DNA of 64,000 nt from Loripinus fragilis. Taxonomy: Eukaryota > Mollusca > Bivalvia > Lucinida > Lucinidae. Under the pieces are notes generated by a model. It made no database searches. It had not been told where the DNA came from and saw only the letters and a list, made by a program, of their open reading frames with translations. Positions 23,040-32,820 of this stretch are shown piece by piece (the first letter of the stretch is position 1; every line of letters starts with the position of its first letter). The stretch is taken from positions 26,576,164 through 26,640,163 of the forward strand of contig OZ026524.1 of NCBI GenBank assembly GCA_964019695.1. Reading direction: 5' to 3'. Position numbers and translations under genes: made by a program.

Positions 23040-23140
23040 GGCAAACTTCACGGTGCCACGGGTTTTTCTGCAGTTTGTGATTGTGGTATTTCCTGATCAT
23101 ACTCACTTTCTATTTTTCATGCTACTTAACGTATAGCATG
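23040..23140 (+). mobile_element. RT-element 3' tail fragment (plus)
   Basis: CACGGTGCCACGGG, CTGCAGTTTGTGATTGTGGT, ATTTCCTGATCATACTCACT and CTATTTTTC appear in tail order. Confidence 0.7.
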
Positions 23141-23301
23141 ATAAACGCTTTATAACCATTGAATCAGGACTTAACAAAAATCCCACTCAATATGGAGAAG
23201 ATTTCAGATATATCATGCTTTAGGACCGGGGCCAGTCTAGAAGCCCGTCATTACTTACATAAAATGGGCCTCAATGCGAGAAAACCTGTCTTCGGGGGTT
23301 T

Positions 23302-23367
23302 GCGAACAACAAAGGCGCAGACCAGCCTGCGCATACGCGCAGTCTGATCAGCGCCTTTGTTGTTCGC
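23302..23367. repeat. 66-bp palindrome related to the MITE A core
   Basis: GCGAACAACAAAGGCGC and GCGCCTTTGTTGTTCGC are perfect 17-bp arms. The centre, CAGACCAGCC, TGCGCATACGCGCAG, TCTGATCA, is the same as the centre of MITE family A. A half copy lies at about 25180-25240. Confidence 0.85.
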
Positions 23368-23559
23368 TTAACGGAAAGTATGATGTCTAGACATTCTACA
23401 AGCGAAATTTCAATGCTCTAACTTGTCTCTGTAACTCAGCAGGCTTATTTGAATATCACTTTGTCGAGAACCCCGAAGCCAGGTTATGTCGCGACGTGGA
23501 CCAAATATGGCTGACACTGGGTGAAATTCAACGGGTTGCAGCGGTGACGGTATCAACAG

Positions 23560-23730
23560 GTTTTCCATATGCTGTAATACAAAACATAACTGAGTAGGAT
23601 CAGTAAAAAAACACATCACACACTGCAGACCAACCCACAGCACCGTGAGGAACTGCCACAGAACACTAACAATCACAAGACAATCAGGAAAACAATTAAA
23701 GCAAAGCAACCAACTCTCTCTTCCTCGTCA
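23560..23730 (-). mobile_element. RT-element 3' tail fragment (minus)
   Basis: CACTGCAGACCAACCCACAG, CACCGTGAGGAACTGCCACA, AATCACAAGACAATCAGGAA and GCAAAGCAACCAACTCTCTC, followed by GTCAAGATGATTGTAAGACC. The CT tract between CAACCAA and the GATGATTG word is only about 4 repeats long here. Confidence 0.75.
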
Positions 23731-24121
23731 AGATGATTGTAAGACCTTTTGAAAAAAAAATATTCCAGCGCATTCCAACAATTTTCTTCCACACCATCCT
23801 TCAGTATAAAGTAGCGTCAATAAAATTAGACAAAAACAAGCCATGTGACATTTTGTGGAAACAGGGAATTCCAAAACATGCCCCGACTGCGGACCACCTG
23901 TTTCATCCTATGTTCATGTAAAAAACATTTTTAAAAAATGAAGAAATAAAAAAAACTAGCGGCAATCAATCATGCCTACAATATTTTTAAATTAATTTGA
24001 GCATTGAAACTATCAGAATTTAATTTCAAAATAGCATCCCTGTAATTTTTAGCCAACGAGAAGAGCTCATTTTCCATTACCATTCAAATTATTGTGCGCC
24101 AAAACTTTTGTGTAAACAATT
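23731..24121. other. No gene seen; left flank of the 4.5-kb element
   Basis: AT-rich sequence with no supported feature. It ends in AAACAATT directly before the terminal repeat. Confidence 0.45.
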
Positions 24122-24179
24122 ATCACCGTCTATCATCGAAACCGGAAATAGCGTACCACTGAATCGAAAGTAGAGAAAA

Positions 24180-24194
24180 ATGACATGGCAGGCG
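24180..24194 (+). CDS. Possible mini first exon just inside the left TIR
   Basis: Eight bases inside the TIR, GAAAAATGACATGGCAGGCG is followed by GTGAGT, a strong 5' splice signal. It would encode Met-Thr-Trp-Gln-Ala before an intron. Transposase genes that start just inside a TIR with a spliced leader are known in several superfamilies. No second exon could be found, so this may be chance or the remains of an autonomous ancestor. Confidence 0.2.
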
Positions 24195-24525
24195 GTGAGT
24201 ATTTACCTTTATTTATGCTTTATTATTTGCTCCCGAGCAACCACTGACATCAAGATTAATTTCAAAGGGATTAATTTCAATGTTGTGTATCCTTATTGTA
24301 TTCTGTGTGTCGACATAGCTTTGTTTACACAAAGTTACCGCTGCTTGGTACTGGCTGGATAGTGCTCCTGCCGTAAAATCAGCCTTTGAACTAACAAATA
24401 CATGGTTTATCTTCGGGTAAGAAGTTAATTCCCTATTTTTATATGCAATTTGCACCATCTCAGTTTTATCTCTGGTCTTGGTTTGATTATTTTCAATTGG
24501 AATCAATTGAAACATTATAACTGTG

Positions 24526-24596
24526 GTATACGGCGAATAGTTGTTGATGGCAAAACTCGTGTACTGCGATTAGTTAAAATCGTGTACCGCGAATAG
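24526..24596 (+). promoter_or_regulatory. Left subterminal motif trio
   Basis: GTATACGGCGAATAG (24526-24540), GTGTACTGCGATTAG (24559-24573) and GTGTACCGCGAATAG (24582-24596). Spacing is 33 and 23 bp. The likely role, by analogy with subterminal repeats of DNA transposons, is transposase binding (inference). Confidence 0.75.
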
Positions 24597-24714
24597 TGGC
24601 AACGTTTAATGAGATTGGCGCTTATTTCATGACTGACACTAGAAAAATAAATGAAACATTGTTTTTAGCATGGAAGTTCATTTCAATTAATATGTTAACC
24701 AGGAGGATTAAACT

Positions 24715-24900
24715 AGGGGTGCAGTTGCTTAGTGGTATAGTGCTTGACTCAAGATTGAGGGGTCGCAGGTTTGAGCCTCACCTGTGGCACTGTGTTGTTT
24801 TCCTGAGCAAGACACTTTTCATCTTTCTAGTGCTGGTTTAACCCAAGACGACCCATTACAGCATGACTGAAAATTTATGACTGGGGCCTAAAGAAGAAGC
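24715..24900 (+). mobile_element. tRNA-derived SINE (plus), diverged
   Basis: GGTGCAGTTGCTTAGTGGTA, CTTGACTCAAGATTGAGG, B-box-like GGTTTGAGCCT, GAGCAAGACAC, AGTGCTGGTTTAACCC and a GACTGGGGCCTAAAG tail. It lies inside the 4.5-kb element and so inserted after it formed or was carried by it. Confidence 0.85.
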
Positions 24901-25724
24901 AAAATATCCCCAGCACACAAGGCTAAATGGGTCACACGCTGGCTCTATCCGAGCGTATTGCCCATGTTGGTGCCACATGGGAATTTAAGCCCATGTAGAA
25001 CCCACATAGGGCACATATAATTGTTTACACTCTCATAATCAGAACCACTGCCGCTTGAGCCTTTGGGTGATCCCTAAAATAAAACCTCAACCCTCTCCAC
25101 CAGCCCAGTACTAGTTATTGTCAGAGAGACTGACTAGAAATTTGATATTTCACCCGTAGCCAGTGATACTTTACAAAAAGCGAACAACAAAAGCAGAAGT
25201 GCAGGCTGGTCTGCGCCTTTGTTGTTGGCAACCCTCTGAAGACAGCTTTTCTCGCAGCAAGGACCATATAACCTTTATGTGTTGCCCATTATGACCCTAA
25301 TGGGTCCCACATGCAACCCATATGGGTTTTCCCACATGGGTCCATGTACCACTGTTGCAAATACCTTATCAGTCCCATTTGGACTACTACTATGGGACAC
25401 ATATTATATCCTACATTATTGAAAAAATGTGTGTCAACTGCTTTTAGCAGTCATGATTAACCTGCGTAATATCAAGGCAATTCTCGTGCTATTGGTTCAC
25501 TGCTTTTGGACTTAACGTATACACATTCTGGGGATGTCACAAGACTTGATGTCAGGAAAAGTGGGGCTATATTAGATTTGAATTGTCTGTCATTCCATCA
25601 TTCCATCTGTCATTATGTCCGTCTGTCATCATTTCATTTCCACTCAATATCTTGAGAACAACTTTATAGAATTTACCCAAATTTTGTATAAGCATTGATA
25701 TTATACAATTATTGACTTCAATGA

Positions 25725-25825
25725 GGTAGACATAAGGATTTATCTATCCGAAAAAGTGATAATTCACTGAGGCCGCAAGGCCGAGGTGAATATCACTTTT
25801 AAGGGTAGATAAATCATTATGTCTA
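25725..25825. repeat. ~100-bp foldback
   Basis: Arms GTAGACATAAGGATTTATCT and AGATAAATCATTATGTCTAC enclose AAGTGATAATTCAC / GTGAATATCACTT and a GGCCGCAAGGCC loop. It lies inside the 4.5-kb element. The words GTAGACATAGAGATTTATGA and a GTTATATGAC/GTCATATAAC pair at 25.85 and 26.38 kb suggest further related pieces. Confidence 0.8.
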
Positions 25826-26379
25826 CTGAAATTGAATTCGATAACTGTTTTGTTATATGACTTTTCATTTAAGAATAACAATTTTGCTACTTTTACATTT
25901 GTTGTTAAAGACATCTAAGGACTTTCTCACAAGTTTTAGCAACTTTTATTAAAATATTGTAATTTAGTACTTTTGCATTTTCAAATGTATATTAATTCTC
26001 TTAATGGGGAATATAAAATGCTACCATAAAACTGTTTTTACAGTTTGTTTATTAAAACAAAGATAAACAAGCAAAGAAAGCAAAACAAAACTGTTGTAAA
26101 AATTCATGAAAGTCTTTAATTTACCTGTTGGGAGGTGAAACAGCAAATCATGTTAATTTCATGCAGCACATGCTAGTTTCACACTCATCATGCTATTTTT
26201 AGCTCTCTAGAGGGTAATATTACAGAAGTGTCAAAATTATTAACTTCTGGAAACTAGTTCGAGCTGGTATTTATGCAATATTAACTTGTGGACCGGTTCA
26301 GACCAGTTTCCAGGTAGACATAGAGATTTATGAAGACAAATTGGGCCAATCAGGAGACAGGATTCTCTCCAGTCATATA

Positions 26380-27230
26380 ACAATGACCTATGTTTCTAAA
26401 TGATCTAGATTGGGATTTTACACATCATTTTTTGGACATTTGTACCAGAGTTATTGCTTTTGATTTATACCAGAATTTCGTTTCCGCTCAATATCTTTAG
26501 AAAAAATGACAGAGTTTCACTAAATTTAATACATGTATATGCATTCATATTGATAAAATCTAGGTTGGGATAGTTACACGTCATTTTTCGCACATTTGTA
26601 CCAGAGTCATGGCCTTTGCTTTAAGCCAAAATTTTGTATCAGCTCAATATCTTGAGAACAAATTGACAGATTTTCACCAAATTTTATATATATGCATTTG
26701 TTTTGATAAGATCTAGGTCAGGATTGTTACACATGATTTTTAAAACATTTGTACTAGAGTTATGGCCCTTGAGTTATGCCAGATTTTTGTTTCCGCTTAA
26801 TATCTTTTGAAAAAACTGACATATTTTCACTAATTTTTATATATTCATTCATATTGACAAGATCTAGGTTTATGACTTATTTGTAACAGAGTTTGGCTCT
26901 TGCTTCATGTCAGAATTTAATTTTGCTCAGTATCTTTAGAACAAGTGGACAGAATTTGACCAAACTTTATAAATGCATTATATTGACAAGATCTGTGTCA
27001 ATAGGATTTTTACCTGTTATCGTTTACAAATTTTAAACAAAATTATGGCCCTTGAATGGCAACATAATTTTGTTTCTGCTCAATATCTTGAGGACGAATT
27101 GATAGAACTTTGTAAATGTATAAATATTTATTAGATATAAGTCCATATTTTGCTTATTTGTAACAGAGTTATAGCCCTTGATTGATGTCAGAATTTTGTT
27201 TCTTCTCAATATCTTTAGAACTTGGCCTTT
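26380..27230 (+). repeat. Tandem array, ~125-155-bp unit
   Basis: Six copies; the word CTCAATATCT (or a close form) recurs at about 26487, 26643, 26797, 26926, 27079 and 27205. Units share GATCTAGGT, GGGATTGTTACAC, ACATTTGTACCAGAGTTATG, GCCCTTGATTTATG and CCAGAATTTTGTTTC. Two units lack about 25 bp. A related single copy lies at about 25640-25700. Open frames here are short and follow the repeat. Confidence 0.85.
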
Positions 27231-28176
27231 TTACAGCATAAAAAAACCCTATGCATCTTTCATGGTTTTGTGCGCCATTATTATACAACAGAAATTCAAC
27301 TTTTCGAATCGTTTCCCAGAGCTTTCAATCAACAATATGAATTTATGCAATATTAGTGGTCAAGTATTTATTAACATTTGCTAGACCCCTTGGGTGCTGT
27401 TAAAACACCTGTCAGGCTCGGGTTACGACATCACCCTCGTCTCATCTCGTTTATTCTATTTTATTGTTATACTTCATTTTTATTAATAATAAACAAACCT
27501 TGAAGCATCTCATCTTCTATCAAAGGGCACAACTTAAATATCTACTCGTTAAGCAGTGTCAAATAAGTAGGTCAATATAGCAAAAACAAAGTAAATATAT
27601 GTTACCCCGCCACTATTTTTGAGCCTGAAAGTGTTATCCGCTTTCTACATCTACTGCTATATTCAAATGTACTTCAAACTATTTTTTTCATGAAAGCAAA
27701 CACTTTGAACCCTGGTCAGTCTGCTCCTTAGAGATCAGTCTAATCTGGGTCTGTATTGTTTGCAATGTAGGCTACCTAAGAAAATAAGCACATGAAAGAG
27801 CAAACAAAAATCGGCTAGTGGTAATTGTCAAAAATACGTAATAAATTCAATACGCAAAAATAACCACAAAAGTTTGCCTACGTTGTACCGTTATAGACAG
27901 ACGCATACCTTTAATCTAGGTGATAGACATGTAAATGGACAGACAGACGGACAGACGGCAACTACACCAGCTCATGCATCAGGTTTTATCATGTTATTCA
28001 TTTGATATTTTACATGTTTGAAAGGAAGCCTATAGCATTTGCTTCCATTTGACAGTTTGCCTTGTTTTGGCAGACAGTCTGTTTTATCATTAAACCGATC
28101 ACATTTTGCACCAGTTCCATTATAAGAAAATACCCCAAAGTAGCAGTTTAACTTCATAGTGGGTAACAGCTCATAA
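27231..28176. other. No gene seen (interior of the 4.5-kb element)
   Basis: AT-rich sequence with a GACA tract at about 27935-27957. GCAAACACTTTGAACCCTGG...GTCTGTATTGTTTGC at 27695-27763 forms an imperfect hairpin like one at about 30.28-30.36 kb. No ORF of interest. Confidence 0.5.
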
Positions 28177-28247
28177 CTATTCGCAGTACACATTTTTCTT
28201 ATGAATTTGCTATCTGCAGTACACAACCGCACCTATTCGCAGTACAC
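28177..28247 (-). promoter_or_regulatory. Right subterminal motif trio (inverted)
   Basis: CTATTCGCAGTACAC (28177-28191), CTATCTGCAGTACAC (28210-28224) and CTATTCGCAGTACAC (28233-28247) are the left motif in reverse complement. The trio lies 406-476 bp from the right end, against 404-474 bp on the left. Confidence 0.75.
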
Positions 28248-28653
28248 AATGGGATTTAAATATCAGCCCATAATTGGCTTAATTTATAGATTCTAGCTTA
28301 AACGCTTGCAAATACGTTTGTTTTCTATAATTTCACTTGCTTTCCATTGGAAAAATCGACAACATTCACATACTATCCTCGAATAAAGTGAAAGCAAATG
28401 TCAAAATGATGTGTGTTTTCAGTACCAGCTTTCGGATTGATGATCCATTCCAGCCTTCAAATTCGTTAATGAACAAATACAACTACTTACGTTTCAAGCT
28501 TAATATATCCACTATTTATGTATTGCAAATGTTTTGTAAAACTTTAGCGATTTTATAATGAAATGTGTTATTTTTGAAGAGCACTCATCCTCGTGTGTTG
28601 TTTACTTTCGATTCAGTGGTACGCTATTTCCGGTTTCGATGATAGACGGTGAT

Positions 28654-29924
28654 TATTATAGCTTCAAATATACGAGATGGACTTATTCATCTTTGATAGA
28701 GTAGTCGCTGTGGTTTTGTGGGGCATATTTAGGCTGTTGGGCATAGAAAGATTTATAGTTGGACTGGACAACAAAGGCTAACTCATGAAGTAAGTGAGTA
28801 TGATCAGGAAATACGAGGGACGTTTTTTATGTTCGTAGAAAGGTAGATTTAATGAAAAAGGCGAAAGTAAATGCATACATCATGCATATATTTGCAAAGA
28901 TTGACCTTTTATCGATACATGCAACCTAAAATTATTTCAAAATGCATAACTTTAATTACTTCTAAGAGACAAAGACATACCAATATATCGCACACTGGAA
29001 ATATGGTAGAAATATGATATTTATGGACTTAGTCTCTGACAGAACGTTAGAAACAATTGCATGAAAATGGGTCCATAGCCATACACAGCTTCTGAAAACA
29101 TGGCTGCAGATCAAGGACACCACGTGCTACAATATTATATAAACATTATAGCAAAAGCGCAGCAATTATTGGATGTGGAAGATTTGTTTGGAGCCTCAGC
29201 AAATTAAACAGTTGGCATATAAACTTTATTGTTAAAAGCTGCAATAAGAAAAGTATGCAGATCCGATTGTTATTGTGTTTTCTACGCGGGCTTGATTTAC
29301 CCCACCCACTTTTCATAACATGGGGGTATTCCAGTACCGGAAGTTGCCAGTTACACGCTTAAATCGATACATTAATATAACTGCTGACGAATGATTGAGT
29401 ATACCATGTGCTACGCGAAACCAGAAGAAATTTTAAAATTTGTTCAAACTCGTAATTATAACAGGTATAATAACTAGCACTTGACTGTGATTATTTTGGT
29501 ATATTGATGGGTGTTTTATCGATTCCTGATCTTTGCACCCTTACTTACTTTTTAAAATTATTATAGGAGAGCAAACAACATGCTTACAGTTTTGTTGCAC
29601 TTGTCTATGATTAGCGTTTGAATAATCAATTTTGATGGTGCAAAGAAAAAATCGGCTTGAAAAATGCTTAAATCACCAAAGCGAATGGAACTTAACAGCG
29701 TCTAATTTCCTAATGGCTGCGTGGTTGAAATGACACGGATTTCGGCCAGTGTCCTTTTTACGCCCTATTCAAAGCTATATACCTTGACCGAACTAAGCGC
29801 TAATGATGTAAAATTAATATCAAGTGATAGACAGGAGCTAAACTTTTCAAAATATATATATTTATGGTACCGTAAATTCTATATTTGTAGAGATACAGCC
29901 CGATTCTACGGACATAAAAAATGA
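28654..29924. other. No gene seen; two scraps of RT-element tail
   Basis: Mostly featureless AT-rich sequence. GTGAGTATGATCAGGAAATA at about 28796 (-) and TATCGATTCCTGATCTTTGC at about 29517 (+) are short pieces of the RT-element tail. Confidence 0.45.
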
Positions 29925-30033
29925 CCCTCGTACCACAATCACAAACTGCAAACCAATCTACGGCACCCTGAAGAAGAGCTACATGACATCTACAGTAACA
30001 AGACATCCAAAAGACAATAAAAACAAAGCAACC

Positions 30034-30035
<2 letters not shown>

Positions 30036-30122
<87 letters not shown>

Positions 30123-30126
30123 TCTC
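30036..30126 (+). repeat. (CT)n microsatellite in the RT-element tail
   Basis: About 90 bp of CT with three GT interruptions between CAACCAG and CGTAAAGATGATTG. The same position has about 4 repeats at 23.71 kb and lies next to the 3.8-kb satellite at 50.72 kb. Confidence 0.95.
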
Positions 30127-30210
30127 GTAAAGATGATTGTAAAACTAGAAAGGACATAAAGTGATGCATACCAAAAAAAGACCAACACAGAACAATAGGA
30201 GGTACATTAA

Positions 30211-30463
30211 CCCTTAATGCGGCAATGCAACAAAAGTCGTCTGCTTTTCTCGTCTGTTGAACTGTTTAAGTAGCCTCTATGGCGAACAATGTGGACCCAG
30301 ATCAGACTGCTTCAGATCAGACTGTTCCTATAGGAGCAGTCTGTTCTGGGTCCTCGTTGTTTGCTTCTATACTTAATTCATCAGTAATGTTAGGCAATTT
30401 GTTGCAGTAGACAACTTCAGCAGACGACATTTTCAGATGCCTTTTTTCTTGGCGCTTTAAGGG
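30211..30463. mobile_element. piggyBac-like MITE, copy 2, TTAA duplication
   Basis: A 253-bp element starting CCCTTAATGCGGCAATG and ending TTGGCGCTTTAAGGG, flanked on both sides by TTAA (30207-30210 and 30464-30467). TTAA duplication and CCC/GGG ends fit piggyBac-type transposition. Inside are GTCGTCTG / CAGACGAC inner arms and a hairpin around GACCCAGATCAGACTG. It interrupts the RT-element tail, so it is younger than that copy. Confidence 0.85.
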
Positions 30464-30840
30464 TTAAACAATAAATCAACAACAACAGAACCACCGCCTT
30501 AGAACGGATAGCAGCCTAAGCCACTTTGGGGGGGGGGGGGGCTTAAATACATTGTACTGGTACCAAATCTTCACCCTAGATTCTGTTGTTGTTAATACAG
30601 GACAATTGTTTAGCTCAAATGGAGGGTTCCTAACTAATGCCATGCATCATCACAGAGAAACAATCTTATCAAATGAACACACTATGACGAAACAAAGAAA
30701 AGGGCGCTCACAGATAGGCAAACTAAAGAAAACCTCAAGCTGAGCTACGGTGGGCCCAGCCAAAGACAAGCATAGGGCACCAACTAACGGATTTTACGTC
30801 AGGGCCGTCATTGAGTCTGAGGCCTGACCCTCTGTCGTGC

Positions 30841-31722
30841 AATTTAAGAGGAAACCATAGCTATAAATCGTGATTGGGTTTACAACCAGGCATGCAGACT
30901 GCCGCATGATATCCATGTTGTATCCCACTCTTTTATAACGTTTAATTATCTTTTTAAATTGATCACTAAAACTAGGCTTTACAACAATTATTTTAAATTT
31001 ACAAACTAAATCACTATTAAATACAGGTTCTTATATGCATTGTATTAAACAAATATTGTAGCTAACAATCAACTCTGAGTGTCTGTAATAAAACTTTGAA
31101 AAAAGCTTTACGAAGTGTTTGGCATCGATAACCTTGTTTTAATAACTTAGAAGTCAAGAATGTGTTTCTGTTGTTGAAGTTATCAACATTTGAACATACT
31201 CTCGCAAAACGAATAAGTTGCGAAATGTATATATGCCATAGGAAGAGGAGCGAGGAACATCTTCATTAAGAAACGGAAAATGACCTACTTTGAAATTAAA
31301 ATCATTCCATTTATCATAAATTTTAGATGAACTATGCCTTGGTAATTTACAAGTCCAAGTCCAAAAGAAGGGTTTCAGTATCTGAGGATTCAGCCTTATT
31401 TAACTGGAGTTCAGTGGGATATATCTGACTTACCATTTGTTCAAAATAAAGAGTATCAATATTATAAAGTCATCTAGATATCTTGTGGTAGAATTAAATG
31501 CTTCAACAACATCTACTTGATTATTGCAAAAAAGAGACAACATGACGTCTCTCTCATAACAAAATGAAAACAAATCTGCAGCAAGAGGAGCACAAGTAGT
31601 ACCATAGGAATACCTACGATTTATCTATAATCTTATCAATGTATTGTCCAAAATAAAATGGAGAGCGTCATAATTGTTCTGACATGACCACAATTTAAAG
31701 CTTTTAGGTTGTTCAGAAGTGT
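30841..31722 (-). pseudogene. Decayed reverse-transcriptase domain
   Basis: On the minus strand from 31720 the frame reads TSEQPKSFKLWSCQNNYDAL, HFILDNTLIRL, stop, then (after a gap) GTTCAPLAADLFSFCYERDV, MLSL...EAFNSTTRYLDD, with the RT catalytic YLDD at about 31469-31480. It continues through KIYDKWNDFNFKVGHFPFLN, DVPRSSSYGIY, further stops and frame slips, to FVKLFSKFYYRHSELIVSYN. The order fits the palm and following region of a non-LTR or Penelope-like RT; I cannot name the clade. At least four stops or shifts make it non-functional. The 5' part is missing here; a matching piece lies at 35596-35935 on the same strand. Confidence 0.8.
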
Positions 31723-32340
31723 AACAAGCAACTCCAAGGCATCAGGATATATATAATAGCTGTCTCGCCTGTTGGTGAGACTTGTTCTATTATTTGCACA
31801 AAATGGATCGCTATATTCAATAACAGGTCTACTATATTCAACAAACACTTTTATAAGAGCCGCAATAATACGTAACAAGAAAAACTATAACATGTGTTAC
31901 ATGTTATAAACGGCGTTGTTGAAAGGTTCTTATGAGTAATAATAGATGGAGGATAATAATGAAGTTTTTAGTTTCTCGCAATGAGATATACATTAAAGCG
32001 GCTTTGAAATGAGTCATTAAATGCTTGACGTTTCGCTAATACATTAACTATTCAATCAGACGGTGTGTTGGGGAAGCAAGCTTTTGTGAAAGCTTGTGTT
32101 TGTTTTCAAACCACAGCGTCGCCGAGACCCTTCGATTATGAATTCAAAAATATAAGACTTCTTCCTTCAGATAACTGTAAGTGGGCCGATCAAATATTAG
32201 ATAGACATTTAATTATTCAAAATATTATCCATTTTGGTCACTTGCTATACCACCGCATCTTTTCTTTACAAACACGGGTAGCTCTAAAAAAGAAAAAGAC
32301 ATTCAGTGTTGAAAAATGTGTCCGTAAGAGATAATCAGCC
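31723..32340. other. Sequence splitting the RT element; possible LINE scrap
   Basis: On the minus strand, 31878-31750 reads LRIIAALIKVFVEYSRPVIE, YSDPFCANNRTSLTN, which vaguely resembles the region after the RT of LINE elements (…RPVLEYSD…). The match is from memory and weak. From 31880 to 32340 nothing else is seen; a plus-strand 89-codon frame at 32065 lacks a normal ATG and any known domain. Confidence 0.3.
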
Positions 32341-32450
32341 CGGGACCAAAATCGTCATTAATTTTTCTATTGCGGTATTAACAATGTTAAGGGAATTTCA
32401 ATATATTAAGCCTACAGAAACGTTTGAGATATCAATCTTATTTGGTACTT
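32341..32450 (+). repeat. Inverted copy of the CGIxDV-type segment
   Basis: GGGACCAAAATCGTCATTAA, TTTCTATTGCGG, AAGGGAATTTCA and GCCTACAGAAACG match the reverse complement of 33965-34077. The translation keeps FYCGINNVKGISIY with stops around it. See the minus-strand copies at 33965-34285. Confidence 0.55.
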
Positions 32451-32464
32451 ATCGCATCTTCAAG

Positions 32465-32820
32465 CAGTGAAAGCTCAGTCGAGTTTATGCCAATGCACAG
32501 CCTCGCCTGAGCTTTCGCTGCTTGCAGTAAACTAGAAAGAAAATCTTGAAAATTAGGTATCTGTCGCAATTTAAAGCAACGAAGGCTCAGTCGAGTTTAT
32601 GCCAATGCACATGCAGTCTCGCCTGTGATTTCGCTGCTCGCATCAGATGAGAAAAAATATTGAAATTTGCTATTTTTCGAATTTTAAAGCTAAGTCGAAT
32701 TTACGAAAATGCACAGACTCGGCTGAGCCTTCGCTGATTGCTGAAATGAGAAATAATATAGAAATTCGCTATTTCTCGATTTTTGAAGCTCAGTCGAGTT
32801 TGCGACAAGAGTAGCGTCTC
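32465..32820 (+). repeat. Tandem repeat, ~101-112-bp unit, 3-4 copies
   Basis: The word AAAGCTCAGTCGAGTTTATG (or a variant) recurs at about 32473, 32584, 32688 and 32789. Each is followed by CCAATGCACAG, CTCGCCTGAGCTTTCGCTGC and an AATTCGCTATTTCTCGA-like spacer. AGCTCAGTCGAG...CTCGCCTGAGCT also makes each unit a weak hairpin. A single palindromic version lies at 46835-46895. Confidence 0.8.

Larger units (their letters stand above)
24122..28653. mobile_element. 4.5-kb DNA-transposon-like element, perfect 51-bp TIR
   Basis: Positions 24122-24172 are the exact reverse complement of 28603-28653 (51 of 51). Each terminus begins ATCACCGTCTATCATCG. About 405-475 bp in from each end lie three copies of a ~15-bp word close to GTGTACTGCGAATAG, pointing inwards on the left and mirrored on the right. 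The interior has no transposase-like ORF and holds a SINE, a hairpin and a tandem array, so I infer a non-autonomous element. If the TIR starts at TCACCG the flanking trinucleotide is TTA on both sides; other start choices give AT. I therefore cannot assign a superfamily. Identity of the arms suggests recent activity or gene conversion. Confidence 0.85.
29925..30840 (-). mobile_element. 3' tail of the minus-strand RT element, with nested MITE
   Basis: Read on the minus strand it continues from the RT pseudogene: GCACGACAGAGGGTCAGGCC, CTATGCTTGTCTTTGGCTGG, TAGCTCAGCTTGAGG, ATTGTTTCTCTGTGATGATG, ACAACAGAATCTAGGGTGAA, a C-run (a G-run on the plus strand, about 30528-30541), CCGTTCTAAGGCGGTGGTTC, then the MITE (30211-30463), then TACAATCATCTTTACGAG plus a GA tract, CTGGTTGCTTTG, CTTCTTCAGGGTGCCG and TTTGCAGTTTGTGATTGTGG. 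This is the copy that links the tail modules to an RT. Confidence 0.8.
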
